Positions 24,332 through 34,190 are shown, numbered from the stretch's first letter. The stretch: 64,000 nt of DNA from Rhinopomastus cyanomelas (GCA_013400115.1 VXBP01003489.1:491281-555280), one strand, 5' to 3'. The notes: a model not told the origin generated them from the sequence alone. Numbers and translations are program-made.

Positions 24332-24337
24332 TCATAC
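24332..24337 (-). other. LRRTM4: LRRTM4 exon 2 splice donor GTATGA, also encoding Val-stop
   Basis: The donor bases GTA TGA continue the exon 2 frame as valine and stop. Splicing here leads to a further C-terminal exon not in the window, as in the long family isoform. Failure to splice gives a 518-residue protein ending Glu-Cys-Glu-Val. From memory a 518-residue LRRTM4 isoform exists in human, which fits this length exactly. Confidence 0.85.
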
Positions 24338-25884
24338 CTCACATTCCCTGGAGCCAGAGATGGTATAGGTGCAGGGCCCAGATCCATTAACCGATACATC
24401 CATGGTCTCAGAGTTTGTTGGCTTGTAGTCCACGTAATACTCCTGTAAAGGGGAGTTCATTTGCCTTTCGGACTCGCGAGCCTTTTTCCTGCGCCTCTTC
24501 ATGAGCGAGTGCTGCTGGAGCTGTTTCATGCTGGCCGGGTAGCGCTTCCACGACACGTAGATAACCAACAAAATCATGGCCACCGACAGAAAGAGGGCCA
24601 CGCTCCCCGCGATGATCTTGTGGAAGGACACGTGCTCGTACTCGTGCTCCACGCTGGGCGTCGGGAGCTCTGCGGAAGGGCTCGGCGGAGCTGACGTTGG
24701 CTGGTTGCTCTCCAGTTTGGAAAGGGTGGGTTTGGGAATGAAGACGGGTCTCTGGGGGGTTTTGGGGGCCTGGTAGGAGCGTTCGGTAGCCACCACCTGG
24801 ATTTCCGCACAGATATTGTACGTCTCCACGGCATCGCTCACTTTCTCCCCCTGGATGTGCTTAGGGCCTGCACAGATCATGGTGCTTTCCTTATTCCCCT
24901 TGAAATTCTTAAGCCAAGTGAAGAGAGGGCAAATGCTGCGAGTACACTCCCACATATTTCCGGACAGAGTGATGGAGATGAGCGAGATCCACGTGTTGAT
25001 GGTCTCCTGAGAGATGTTGGTGAGCTTGTTGGAATCCAGGTTCAGCTTTTGCAGGTTGGGGAGGCACTGGAAGGTGCCAGGTTCTATCCCTGTGATGTCA
25101 TTTCCTGATAAATCCAAGTTGTGCAAGGAACTCCAAGTCCACGTCAACCCTTGGCTGATAGACCGGATCCTATTCCACTGCAAATAAATGGAGCGAAGGT
25201 TGAAGAGGCGGGGAAAGTGGGCAAAATTGATCTTAGAAAACTGGTTGTGCTCCAAGTGGAGCTCTGTCAACTTCAAAAGGCCAGCGAACGCGTTACGGGA
25301 TAAGCTCCGCAGGCGGTTGTAGCCCAAATCCAGGAAGTCGAGGTTTCGGCAGTCTTGGAAGATTCGGATGGGCACCGTTTTCAACGAGTTGGAGCGCAAG
25401 TGCAGGATGAGGAGCTTCCTCAGGCCCTTGAACTGCTCCGACTGCAGCACCTGCAGCTTGTTGTAGGAGAGGTCCAGGTTGCGGAGGTTGGGGACGGGGT
25501 GGAAGGTTTTGTTGTGCAGATGGGTGATTTTGTTGGAGCTCAGGATTAATTCCTTCAGCCGGCGGATGCCCTGGAAGGCGTCCTCGTCCACGGAGCTGAT
25601 GTAATTATGGTCGAGATAGAGCCATATGAGCTGGTTGAGGCCCGCAAACTGATTGGATTTCAGCTTCTGGATGCTGTTGTACCGCAGCGACAAGCCTTGG
25701 GAGCCGCCAGAAATATTCTGAGGGATGTCTCTGAACGCGTGCGACTCGCAGTACACGATCTTGCCATCGCAGCGGCAGTTCTTGGGACAAGCTCGCTGAG
25801 CCCCCGCGAGCACGACCAGCAGCACCAGAGGAAGAAGCACTAACACCACGCTCATGCCTCTCAGCCGCTTAATTACATGGAAAC
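24338..25884 (-). CDS. LRRTM4: LRRTM4 coding exon 2 (leucine-rich repeat transmembrane neuronal protein 4)
   Basis: Postsynaptic adhesion protein of the LRRTM family; family knowledge is that LRRTM4 organises excitatory synapses through heparan-sulfate proteoglycans such as glypicans. Joined to the ATG G of exon 1, this exon gives residues 1-517. Seen: hydrophobic signal peptide about 12-30; LRRNT cysteines C34, C38, C40, C47; a run of about ten LRRs (about 63-310, repeated LxxLxLxxN); LRRCT cysteines C315, C320, C339, C360; N-glycosylation sequons at N58, N126 and N291; a Pro/Ser/Thr-rich stalk 365-415; one membrane segment about 425-446 followed by WKR; a basic stretch KRRRKKAR (464-471); and a Tyr-rich tail with YYVDYKPTNSET. 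The acceptor is TCTCGTAG before 25884 and the donor GAG|GTATGA follows 24338. I recognise LRRTM4 rather than LRRTM3 from remembered family sequence, notably GFH..I..L.GMSVV at the start. No frameshift or premature stop is seen. The C-terminal exon of the long isoform is outside the window. Confidence 0.95.
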
Positions 25885-25900
25885 CTACGAGATTCGAGAG
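25885..25900 (-). other. LRRTM4: LRRTM4 intron 1 splice acceptor
   Basis: The minus strand shows a pyrimidine-rich stretch TTTTCTCTCGAATCTCG ending in TAG before exon 2. The open frame continues upstream of this point for about 28 codons, but those residues are intronic read-through and do not resemble LRRTM N-termini. Confidence 0.88.
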
Positions 25901-26527
25901 AAAACAAACGTGCATCGTGAAGCCCTGGAAATAAATCGGCCACGGGGTTTCTAACGAGGCATCAGCCACGCAGAGGGAGCCAAAGACAACCTGTTTACCT
26001 CCCGCCCTGCACTTTTGGTGGCATAAACACCGCTTCCTTCGAGCCGCCCCCCAGCTCCGCGGTTGCCACCTCTCCTAGGGCACCACCGCCAGAGCGACTC
26101 TTGTTACTCAACGACGTTGGTGTGATACATGACCCCACAGCAGGACCAAGAGCCCGCTCTCCATCCACTCCCCTCCCGTACATCATCCCTCGGTGCAGCT
26201 GGGGTATCCTTATCGCTAGATGCTGAGCTTTCCACAACAAACATATTTGTCAAGTCACCGTGCCGAGCGCTCCGTAGTGCTGGGAAGGAAATGAGCCAGA
26301 GCTCGTGGTATTTACGTGCTGCGAAACGTGGTCCCTAGCGCCGGCGAGCGCAAAGCCTCCCAGAACTGCTGCTGAACAGCGAGGATCCTGCTTCTCACCA
26401 AGTTCCACCCACCTCCCAAACACGTATTTATCGCAAAAGGCTTCACTGTCTGCACTGAGCGATGGGGTCTCTTTTCATGAGTGGATCCAGTCATTATTTT
26501 ATCTCCCTAAAATACATGAATAGATGG

Positions 26528-27130
26528 AGAGAAACCAAGTAGAACCACGCAGACAACCATCCCAGATAAGGCTGGGATGGGACCCCAACGCCAAGATAAC
26601 GGCAGCAGACATTTCTTTCAAATCAATCGTGCTCTTAACATACCCCCAAGTTGTCCACGTGCAGCTGTGAACACCCAAGTATTTATTACTTTGCATTTAT
26701 ATCTGTTAGATTTATATATATATTTCTTATTTCCTATACATGTGGTGTGTCCTATGAGAATACCCCTAGATTTAGACTTGCAGAGACCTAGGCACCCCTA
26801 GATTTAGATCTGCAGAGACCTAGGCACCCCTAGATTTAGACCTGCAGAGACCTAGGCACCCCTAGATACTCCTAGAGAGCCTTAGGAGCAGCAAACCCAC
26901 AGAAAGTTTAAAGTGGGGGCAAATTTCTATTTCAGCTTCCCCCCTCCTCATCCACAGCTCAACTCAGCTGAAGCTTCTGCGCCCCAGACGTCGAATTCCT
27001 CGTGTAGCAGCGACGCAGTTACGTGAGGACAGGCACATTGTCCACATTCTCGGACTAATTAGGGAAAAGGGGGTGGAGGGGCTTGTCAGAAAATCCAACA
27101 CCCAGCCGCACGCTTCCCTTCCCCTGGGTT
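26528..27130 (+). repeat. False duplication, copy 1 of 603-bp segment
   Basis: Same sequence and same length as 27664-28266, at a constant offset of 1136. The only difference I noticed is G at 26745 against A at 27881. The left copy ends at the N run and the right copy starts at a single N, as expected of unmerged overlapping contigs or haplotypes rather than a biological tandem duplication. Confidence 0.93.
26762..26873 (+). repeat. 32-bp tandem repeat, about 3.5 copies
   Basis: The unit starts ACCCCTAGATTTAGA and ends GAGACCTAGGC. Copies lie at 26762, 26794 and 26826, with a degenerate fourth from 26858. The array appears again at about 27898-28009 because of the assembly duplication. Confidence 0.85.
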
Positions 27131-27224
27131 NNNNNNNNNNNNNNNNNNNNNNNNNNNNNNNNNNNNNNNNNNNNNNNNNNNNNNNNNNNNNNNNNNNNNN
27201 NNNNNNNNNNNNNNNNNNNNNNNN
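27131..27224. other. Assembly gap of 94 N
   Basis: A run of 94 Ns separates 27130 from 27225. The sequence that should follow 27130 is present further right, starting at 28267, because 26528-27130 is repeated at 27664-28266. Single Ns at 27663 and 28781 mark two further joins. A lone N at 1987 sits inside a minisatellite. Confidence 0.97.
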
Positions 27225-27532
27225 ATACTGCAAAGTGTTAACGGTCCTTTCCGACAGCCTCAACGAAAGCACCGCGGGCTGGGGCTCGTCGCAGAGGGAT
27301 GCAAAGCCGGCAGGAAGGGATGGGAAGCCGGCAGGAATGTGGGGTGAGCGAGCAGACATGGACTCGTGGGTGCGTGTGCAGGTGTGGGGGTGGCTGGTGC
27401 AGCCGGCGGAGGGACTCGGCAGCCCTTCGCCGGGCGTCTGGGTTTAGAGATTCATTAATTGCACACAAAACCACTGCGGGAGGAAAGGTACGGGCTGGGG
27501 AGGGGGGGTTTGGCAGGTGGGGGGGTAGAATA

Positions 27533-27662
27533 CATGAGCTAAAAATACAATGGCAAGTACAGTGAGTCACCTGGCAGAGGGATGCTCTGCCGCTCTTCAG
27601 GCTGGTTCCCCCCCTCCCCTTAACAATCCAGCTGAAAAATATTCCATCCAGCTGCAGCCCTG
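27533..27662 (+). repeat. False duplication, copy 1 of 130-bp segment
   Basis: Begins CATGAGCTAAAAATAC and ends CTGCAGCCCTG just before the N at 27663. It is repeated at 28782-28911 directly after the N at 28781. Equal lengths and N-bounded ends indicate an unresolved contig overlap. Confidence 0.92.
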
Positions 27663-27663
27663 N

Positions 27664-28266
27664 AGAGAAACCAAGTAGAACCACGCAGACAACCATCCCA
27701 GATAAGGCTGGGATGGGACCCCAACGCCAAGATAACGGCAGCAGACATTTCTTTCAAATCAATCGTGCTCTTAACATACCCCCAAGTTGTCCACGTGCAG
27801 CTGTGAACACCCAAGTATTTATTACTTTGCATTTATATCTGTTAGATTTATATATATATTTCTTATTTCCTATACATGTGATGTGTCCTATGAGAATACC
27901 CCTAGATTTAGACTTGCAGAGACCTAGGCACCCCTAGATTTAGATCTGCAGAGACCTAGGCACCCCTAGATTTAGACCTGCAGAGACCTAGGCACCCCTA
28001 GATACTCCTAGAGAGCCTTAGGAGCAGCAAACCCACAGAAAGTTTAAAGTGGGGGCAAATTTCTATTTCAGCTTCCCCCCTCCTCATCCACAGCTCAACT
28101 CAGCTGAAGCTTCTGCGCCCCAGACGTCGAATTCCTCGTGTAGCAGCGACGCAGTTACGTGAGGACAGGCACATTGTCCACATTCTCGGACTAATTAGGG
28201 AAAAGGGGGTGGAGGGGCTTGTCAGAAAATCCAACACCCAGCCGCACGCTTCCCTTCCCCTGGGTT
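27664..28266 (+). repeat. False duplication, copy 2 of 603-bp segment
   Basis: Partner of 26528-27130. This copy continues past the gap point into 28267-28780, which the first copy lacks. Confidence 0.93.
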
Positions 28267-28781
28267 AATCGTTTTAGGACCATCCAGAGTGGCAATCCTG
28301 CTATGAATTAAAATGCATCCCTCAAGCAGGCAGCACTGGAAGGGCCAGCAGGCTCCTTCGCGAAGAATTCCTTCATCATGTGTCACACGCGCGCAAACCC
28401 AGCCCCACGCTGCAGGTTTTTTTAATCCCATTTGGAGAGCACGGGGCAATCTGCAAAATAATTCCTAATCTGAAATGCCCCCGACGCCACGGCTCTGCCT
28501 TTCACTTTGATGGCTGGATTTCTCATTTAAATCCTCAGCCTCTGCTACCAGCAGCAGGCAGCTAGAAATATGTTCTGCCTGTTAGAGACTTGGGGAGAGG
28601 AGGAGGTGGGGGGGAGAGAGGAAGGAGGGAGGGGGGAATAAACCTGTCACACTTGAAAAAATCAGACTGGCAAAAGCCTGCTGGAAGTCCAGCGGCAGCA
28701 TTAGGAGGGGATCGTTTCAAAAAGACCAAGCCAACCCTTTACAAAAGCACCCAGAGAAGCCAAACACATCCCCCCCACACN

Positions 28782-28911
28782 CATGAGCTAAAAATACAAT
28801 GGCAAGTACAGTGAGTCACCTGGCAGAGGGATGCTCTGCCGCTCTTCAGGCTGGTTCCCCCCCTCCCCTTAACAATCCAGCTGAAAAATATTCCATCCAG
28901 CTGCAGCCCTG
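28782..28911 (+). repeat. False duplication, copy 2 of 130-bp segment
   Basis: Partner of 27533-27662. It runs on into the LRRTM4 exon 1 donor 25 bases later, so this copy is attached to the correct right flank. Confidence 0.92.
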
Positions 28912-28935
28912 CAAGCAAACAAACAAGAAAAGTTC

Positions 28936-28941
28936 ACTTAC
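28936..28941 (-). other. LRRTM4: LRRTM4 intron 1 splice donor GTAAGT
   Basis: Consensus donor hexamer on the minus strand directly after the exon 1 ATGG. The phase (one base of the second codon left in exon 1) agrees exactly with the acceptor at 25885-25886. Confidence 0.88.
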
Positions 28942-28945
28942 CCAT
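28942..28945 (-). CDS. LRRTM4: LRRTM4 exon 1 coding part: start codon plus one base
   Basis: The minus strand reads ACAAAAGGATGG followed by GTAAGTGAAC. This puts an ATG in a strong start context (A at -3, G at +4) directly against a near-perfect splice donor. Joining ATGG to the exon 2 acceptor at 25884 gives the frame M-G-F-H-V-I-K-R-L-R-G-M, which matches the remembered N-terminus of mammalian LRRTM4. The coding part is only four bases, so automatic gene finders are likely to miss it or to start the gene inside exon 2. Translation could also begin at Met12, immediately before the signal peptide core. Confidence 0.88.
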
Positions 28946-29190
28946 CCTTTTGTCATCCAAAACGTCCTCCTTTGCCTTTCTCCAGCTGTTTTCTTCTCTC
29001 TCTCTCTATTTTTGCCTTCCCTTTGCCTCTCTCTCTCTCTTTTCAAAACTGATCTTTAATTTTTTTTTTAATTTTTTTTTTTTTCCTTTAAACCATCCGA
29101 ATCTTCATGTCACGGCACGGGTACCCCTCACATCCAACGTGCATGCCAGCACCCCACACAAAGTTCCCTAGAGAGGACAAGCAAGAATTT
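28946..29190 (-). other. LRRTM4: LRRTM4 exon 1 5'UTR (start not placed)
   Basis: On the minus strand, upstream of the ATG, the sequence is purine-rich: two GA-repeat tracts (plus-strand CT runs at about 28998-29008 and 29029-29042) and then long A tracts (plus-strand T runs at 29060-29084). No in-frame upstream ATG near the start codon was evident. No TATA box or clear CpG island was found, so the transcription start is unknown and the right boundary is only indicative. Confidence 0.45.
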
Positions 29191-29195
29191 TGGGG

Positions 29196-29297
29196 ATGAG
29201 GAAGGGAAAGGATAGGGAAGGGGTTGGGGGTGGGGAAGACAGGACGAAGGATGGGGAGGGGGGGGGACTGTGGAAAGGGGGGGTAGGGAGGGGCTCT
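29196..29297 (+). other. G-rich tract with G-quadruplex potential
   Basis: Repeated runs of three to ten G separated by short spacers, including GGTTGGGGGTGGGG, a ten-G run near 29260 and two seven-G runs beyond it. It lies about 250-350 bases upstream of the LRRTM4 start codon on the template strand of the gene, so it may fall in the promoter or 5'UTR. Confidence 0.6.
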
Positions 29298-30569
29298 AAG
29301 CTCTGAGAGCCATTGTGTAAGTCATCAGAGAACCATCAGCATTAAGTGGCAATCAGCAAGGAAAAGCCAGAGCAGAGCACGGAGGTAAAGGAACTTCTGT
29401 GGGAGAAATGAGCCCCCCCTCTCCCGGTACCTAGCGCTCCTCATCCTGCTGCCTTTGGCCATCCCCAGCCCCGGCAATCCATCCTCCAGCCTCCCCAGCT
29501 CCTGCAGCAGCCAGGCTCCCCATGCTGGGTGCAGACCCCAGTTTAAAAGCTGCGCAGGCCAGGTTTCTCCATGGAGCTGGTCAGGTTGGAAGTGGTTTGT
29601 AGCGGTGCTGAGAGGCAGCTCTTGTCTAATTCAGGAGGTTTTCCAGAGAGTGATGATGCTCTGGAGCTTGTTGGTGCTAATGTTCTAGTTTGCGATACAC
29701 TGAGTGCCCTCCACTGGAGAAAACAGATCGCACATTAAAGGCACGAACAAGTGAGCCTGTCATTGCGATGCAGACTTTCTTCCTTCAGCGAAGGGAATTA
29801 AAGACACAGCACTGCCTTACTCACCGCCACCCCTTCCCGGACCCCCCTGGCCATCCCCTCGATGCTTCGAGTGCGGATGTTGGTTGTAAGAAAGCCCTGA
29901 ACGAGCCCTCTGCTGTCCCTGGCAGTTTGGCAGCCCTCCTCTTTTCCTAACTCACCTGAGCTCTATGGTTTTTTGCTGGGAAAATTCTAAACCGGTTTTT
30001 CTTTTCCTTTACTCAATGGGAAAAGGAATTTTCGCAGATTAAAGGGGAAAAAAATCACATTAAAGGGTGGTGGGGGAGGAGGAAACGTGGGGACGCATCG
30101 TCCACGCAAAAGGCAGCTAATTGCAGCATCGAATCCAAGTGGAAACCTACTGGAAACGGGCTGGGTTTTCTTTCTGAATCGAAGTGCTTTCCAGTCAGAG
30201 AGGCACCGAGGCTGATGAACAACGGGGACCTCGATAAACAAAGGGGACCTGAGGCTGCAGAACCAGTGACACCTGTTTTCTTCTCAAATCCGCTTCAAGC
30301 GGATGACTTGTCTGAACTGGTCTGAACTTCACAGACCTTGAGGTGGGGTCTGGGCTGTGACGCTTCACCTCCCGCTGTTTCTCCAGCTGCTTTGCTGGGG
30401 CTTGAGTTGACTGTGACCCAGTTCAACACAAAGATCTCAAAGGGATCTGGAGCAAGTTCTATAGGCAGAACCACAAGGGGTTCCCTTGATTTAGTCTTGC
30501 TCAGTCCTGGTAACCAGGAGTAGCAGAGTAGTAGCCGCAGCAGAGCCCCAGACAAACACACAAGGACTA
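29298..30569. other. LRRTM4 upstream flank, unique DNA
   Basis: No repeat or other gene. This should hold the LRRTM4 promoter, but no TATA box, initiator or strong CpG island could be fixed by eye. Confidence 0.4.
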
Positions 30570-30668
30570 CAGAATCATTATGACTGGAAAAGATCTTCAG
30601 GGTCATCAAGCCCAGCCTTCATCCCAACATCTCCCTAACCTCTAGACCATGACTTTAAGTGCTAGATC
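30570..30668 (-). mobile_element. CR1 3' fragment, first upstream of LRRTM4
   Basis: AGAATCATTATGACTGGAAA, GGGTCATCAAGCCCAGCC and CCAACATCTCCCTAACC. Confidence 0.8.
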
Positions 30669-30999
30669 TACTCATTTTTTAAACCATGTGAGACTTCAAA
30701 GCAAACTGAGGCTTCTCAAAGGGCAGCACTGGACCGTTGCCCAGTATTTTTCACCAGGGTTCCTACAGCGATGCACTCGTGCTCTCTGTGCTCCACACAA
30801 ATCAGGCATCTTACAACCAATTCCCTGCCCAGACCTCAAGCTCAGAAGCCAAAATGGTAGAAGAGTTTTTTATAGAGTCTGCCTAACTGCTGTGTTATTT
30901 ATTTTTTTAAAATATTCTTGAAGTTATTTCCCATTAGGACAGAGGAGCACCCTGCTCAGCACTTCACAGCCCATCTCTCCTGAGGATTCTGTGGGATGA

Positions 31000-31466
31000 T
31001 CACAGAGATCACCTGGTCCAATCCCCCTGCCACAGCAGGATCCCCTGGATCCAGTCACACAGGGACAGTCCATGAGGGTTTTGAACATCTCCAGAGAAGG
31101 AGACTCCACAACCCCCCTGGACAGCCCCTTCCAGTGCTCTGTCACCCTCACTGGGAAGAAGGTCCTTCTCAGGTTGATGAACCTCCTCTGTTCCATCTCA
31201 CACCCACTGCCCCTCAATCCTATCACTAGATGACACTGAGCAGAGCCTGGCTCCATCCTCCTGACACCCTCCCTTCATACATTTATAGACATCCATGAGG
31301 TCACACCTCAGTCTCCTTTTTTCCAAGCTCAAGTGATCCAGGTCCCTCAGCCTTTGCTCAACAAGGAGATGCTCCACTCCCTTCATCATCTCCGTGGCTC
31401 TACGCTGGACTCGCTCGAGCAGTTCCATGTCCTTCTGGAACTGAGGGGCCCAGAACTGGACACGAT
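31000..31466 (-). mobile_element. CR1 fragment lacking its extreme 3' tip
   Basis: Starts inside the tail (GAGATCACCTGGTCCAATCC), then CACAGCAGGATCCCCTGGAT, GAGAAGGAGACTCCAC and GAGGGGCCCAGAACTGGACA. The minus frame keeps LLERVQRRATEMMKGVEHLL. Confidence 0.92.
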
Positions 31467-32524
31467 ATAATTCCTTTCTCTAACAAAAATGAAAATGGCT
31501 TAAAACTCAAAGCAGCCTCCGAGCTCTTTTATTACAGCTCCTTGTTGCTGGCTCAGATAAAAAGTCCATTGCTTGTCTCTGCAGTCCATTCCAAATGAAA
31601 TCACCCCTATCCAGCCCCAGCACCTGGTTCTTCGCAGGACGGGACCAAAAGGTCGGGACACAGGATGGAGAAAATTACTCAACCCCATTTTAAAGAAAAT
31701 CAACTGAAGAAGTCCACAAAACAACCCAGAGAGGCCGACTCGCTGTCCCCTCCAGCTGCATCCAGACTGCAGCCTCTCAAAGCCTCCAAATTCAAAAAGG
31801 AACAACCTGGTTTTCTTCATCCTGTTGTGAGAATGTGTCACTGTCTATAGATCAGGGATTGATTTCCATAAGAAAAACATCATAATAAATCACTGGTTGA
31901 CTCCGAGTTGGCCAGCAGCACAGACCCCTCCCTCAAACAAGGCTCAGAACTTAATTATCATAAATGATGGTGAAGGTCCCTTTTCCTCGGTGTCTCGGGT
32001 AGCTCCATCTGCATTCCAGGCAGCGCCGCCTTTGCCAGCCTTCATATTTATTCATGATATAATTCCCTAATAAAAGTAAAAGCTGAAGTGTGCAGATATT
32101 GCCCCTTGTATTGATAATTCTCCAGGAAGAGTCCATTTGACGCTCGGCCAGATCGGAGAGCGACCTGAGGAGAGGGCTGCCTCAAAGAAACCAGCCTGAT
32201 TTTCAGGGATGCCTCTTCCTGGATCCTTTGATCCTGCAAGAGCCGGAGCAGCGCTGCCATAAGCTCTCCTACCTCCAGGTACTGGCTGAGCATCCAAATC
32301 CCCACATTCCTACAGAAGAGGTGGCAGATCATTTTGCTTTTGTGAAAATCCCACGAAACTAAGAGGAATGTGACAAACTCCGAGCCAGAACACGTTAGGA
32401 CCTGAGCTAAAACCAAGCAACCTGCCACCCTGCAGCCCAACAGAAATGGGAAGTAAATCTTTCTAAAGAAACAGAAACCAAACCCGTTTGAACAGCTGCC
32501 AAAGTGCAACAAATGGGACTAAAT
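31467..32524. other. Upstream unique DNA
   Basis: No gene. A 154-codon minus frame at 32048-32512 has no recognisable domain. Confidence 0.45.
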
Positions 32525-32584
32525 CAGAGGACATTAGGGATTGGAAGGGACCTCGAAAGATCATCCAGCCCAGCCCCAGTGACT
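32525..32584 (-). mobile_element. CR1 3' tip
   Basis: AGAGGACATTAGGGATTGG, then AAGGGACCTCGAAAGATC and ATCCAGCCCAGCCCC. Only 60 bases were inserted or kept. Confidence 0.82.
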
Positions 32585-32884
32585 CTACAAGGTAAAAACC
32601 TCATAGAGGAAAGGAGGAGGAAACCCCCCAACTGGGGGGGGCTGTTTCCTGTCTGTAGAGCAGTGAGGGGTATAAGATCAGCTCAGAGAAAGTGGTCTAA
32701 GTGCTCAGCTGATCCTCATCCAGCTGGCAAGTTCTCCTGCCACCTGACCATGAATTACCCTGATAAATCGTCCTGAAGGAAAACTTTCTGTGTCACGGGA
32801 TCTACAGAGTCTCTCCCAGAACAACGGATCTGCACTGTCTCTTAATTTTTCATCCCTTCTAACAGTCGTGATTATTTTCACAAA

Positions 32885-33301
32885 ATCACAGCATCACAGA
32901 ACATCTGGGGTCGGATGGGACCTTGAAAGATCATCCAGTCCAATCTCCCTGCCACAGCAGGATCACCCAGGTCAAGCAGCACAGGAACAGTCCAAGTGGG
33001 TTTTAAGCATCTCCAGAGAAGGAGGCTCCACAACCAACCCTGGGCAGCCCCTTCCAGGGCTCCATCACCCTCACTGGGAAGAAGCTCCTTCTCATACTGA
33101 TATGGAACCTCCTCTGTTCCAGCTCACACCTGGTGCCCCTTGTCCTGTCACTGGATGCCCCTGAGCAGAGCCTGGCTCCGTCCTCCTGACCCTTCACATA
33201 TTGACCAACATCCATGGGGTCACCTCTCAGTCTCCTTTTTTCCAAGACCCAGCTCCCTCAGCCTTTCCTCATCAGGCAGATGCTCCCCTCCCTTCATCTC
33301 C
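32885..33301 (-). mobile_element. CR1 fragment
   Basis: ATCACAGCATCACAGAACAT tip with two octamers, GCCACAGCAGGATCACCC, GAGAAGGAGGCTCCAC and TCATCAGGCAGATGCTCCC. A deletion removes part of the ELGLLSLE region. Confidence 0.92.
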
Positions 33302-34108
33302 AGAGGAGACTCCACAAACTCCCAGTTCAGGTAAGGTCTTTCCAAATTGCTCTTCCCAGCTGCTCAGAGGTACCACCGATGGAGGTTACTGACACCTCCA
33401 AGTACCCTATTTCTCTTGCAAGTAAAGATCTTCAAGTCAACGTCTCCAAGCCACCACATTCAAAATGCACTTCAAATCCTACAGACTAAAACCACATAAA
33501 GATTCTCAGAGCGAACCCAGCACATTCTGAATGAAGCAGATGTGTCCCCATCTGATGTGTCCCAGTAACACTCACTCACAGACAAACTGGAGCCCTTACA
33601 AATGGAAATGGGGAGGTGTCTTTCAGGAATGAGCTTGCACATCACATTTTGCTCGCCGTGGACTTTGCAGAAGGCTGCTGAATGAGAAGAGCTGTCGACA
33701 TCTGTCTGGAGTGGAGTGTCTTGTGCAACATGATGTCCTCCAGTGTGATTTGCAGGCAAAATACTAATCACAGGGGACTCGACTTTGTGATTTCTAAGGG
33801 GGCCACAGTGAGTTTTGAACTCTAGTTGCAGGTAAGCACCAGTTAATGGCAAAGGGGAGTCTCCCAAAAGGAGGATTTTAACAGGGTTCCCTGGGGTGGG
33901 CCCAGCATTAGGGGCAGGAGGACAGGGACACACTGATGGGGTGAGCTTAGTGCATCACTGTTCTCCAGTGATCAGCTCTTTCATGCTTGTGCGACAGCAA
34001 GAAGCCAAATCCACCCCAAAAACTCCTGCTCCTGACCAGTAAAACTTCCTGTGGTTAATGAAGGCACAAAGACAGGACCAGCACAGAATCAACTGACTCT
34101 ACAGAAGC
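33302..34108. other. Upstream unique DNA
   Basis: No gene or recognised repeat. Confidence 0.45.
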
Positions 34109-34190
34109 AGGTTGTGGAACTTTTAGGGTGAACCAGGTTGTGGAACTTTTAGGGTGAACCAGGTTGTGGAACTTTTAGGGTGAACCAGGT
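34109..34190 (+). repeat. 26-bp tandem triplication
   Basis: The unit AGGTTGTGGAACTTTTAGGG plus TGAACC occurs at 34109, 34135 and 34161 without differences, with AGGT of a fourth. Confidence 0.95.

Larger units (their letters stand above)
25885..28941 (-). other. LRRTM4: LRRTM4 intron 1 (misassembled)
   Basis: The nominal length is 3057 bases, but it holds a 603-base and a 130-base duplicated segment plus 96 Ns. The non-redundant known length is about 2.23 kb. No CR1 fragment is visible in it. The sequence around 26989-27030 and its copy contain GACGTC and TTACGTGA, which resemble CREB/ATF sites, in a low-repeat context. Confidence 0.8.

Noticed and set aside
24461..25843. Several antisense and shifted frames of 60-86 codons inside LRRTM4 exon 2
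   Set aside because: They are shadows of the conserved LRR coding frame; no independent evidence.
25885..25969. Upstream extension of the LRRTM4 frame to an ATG at 25969
   Set aside because: It crosses a good splice acceptor at 25885-25886, the extra residues do not resemble LRRTM N-termini, and a matching exon 1 with ATGG and GTAAGT exists at 28936-28945.
26964..27447. Open frames crossing the N run
   Set aside because: They span unknown bases and falsely joined contigs.
32048..32512. 154-codon minus-strand frame with hydrophobic start
   Set aside because: The Cys/Phe-rich beginning could mimic a signal peptide, but the rest lacks any domain and no exon structure is visible.
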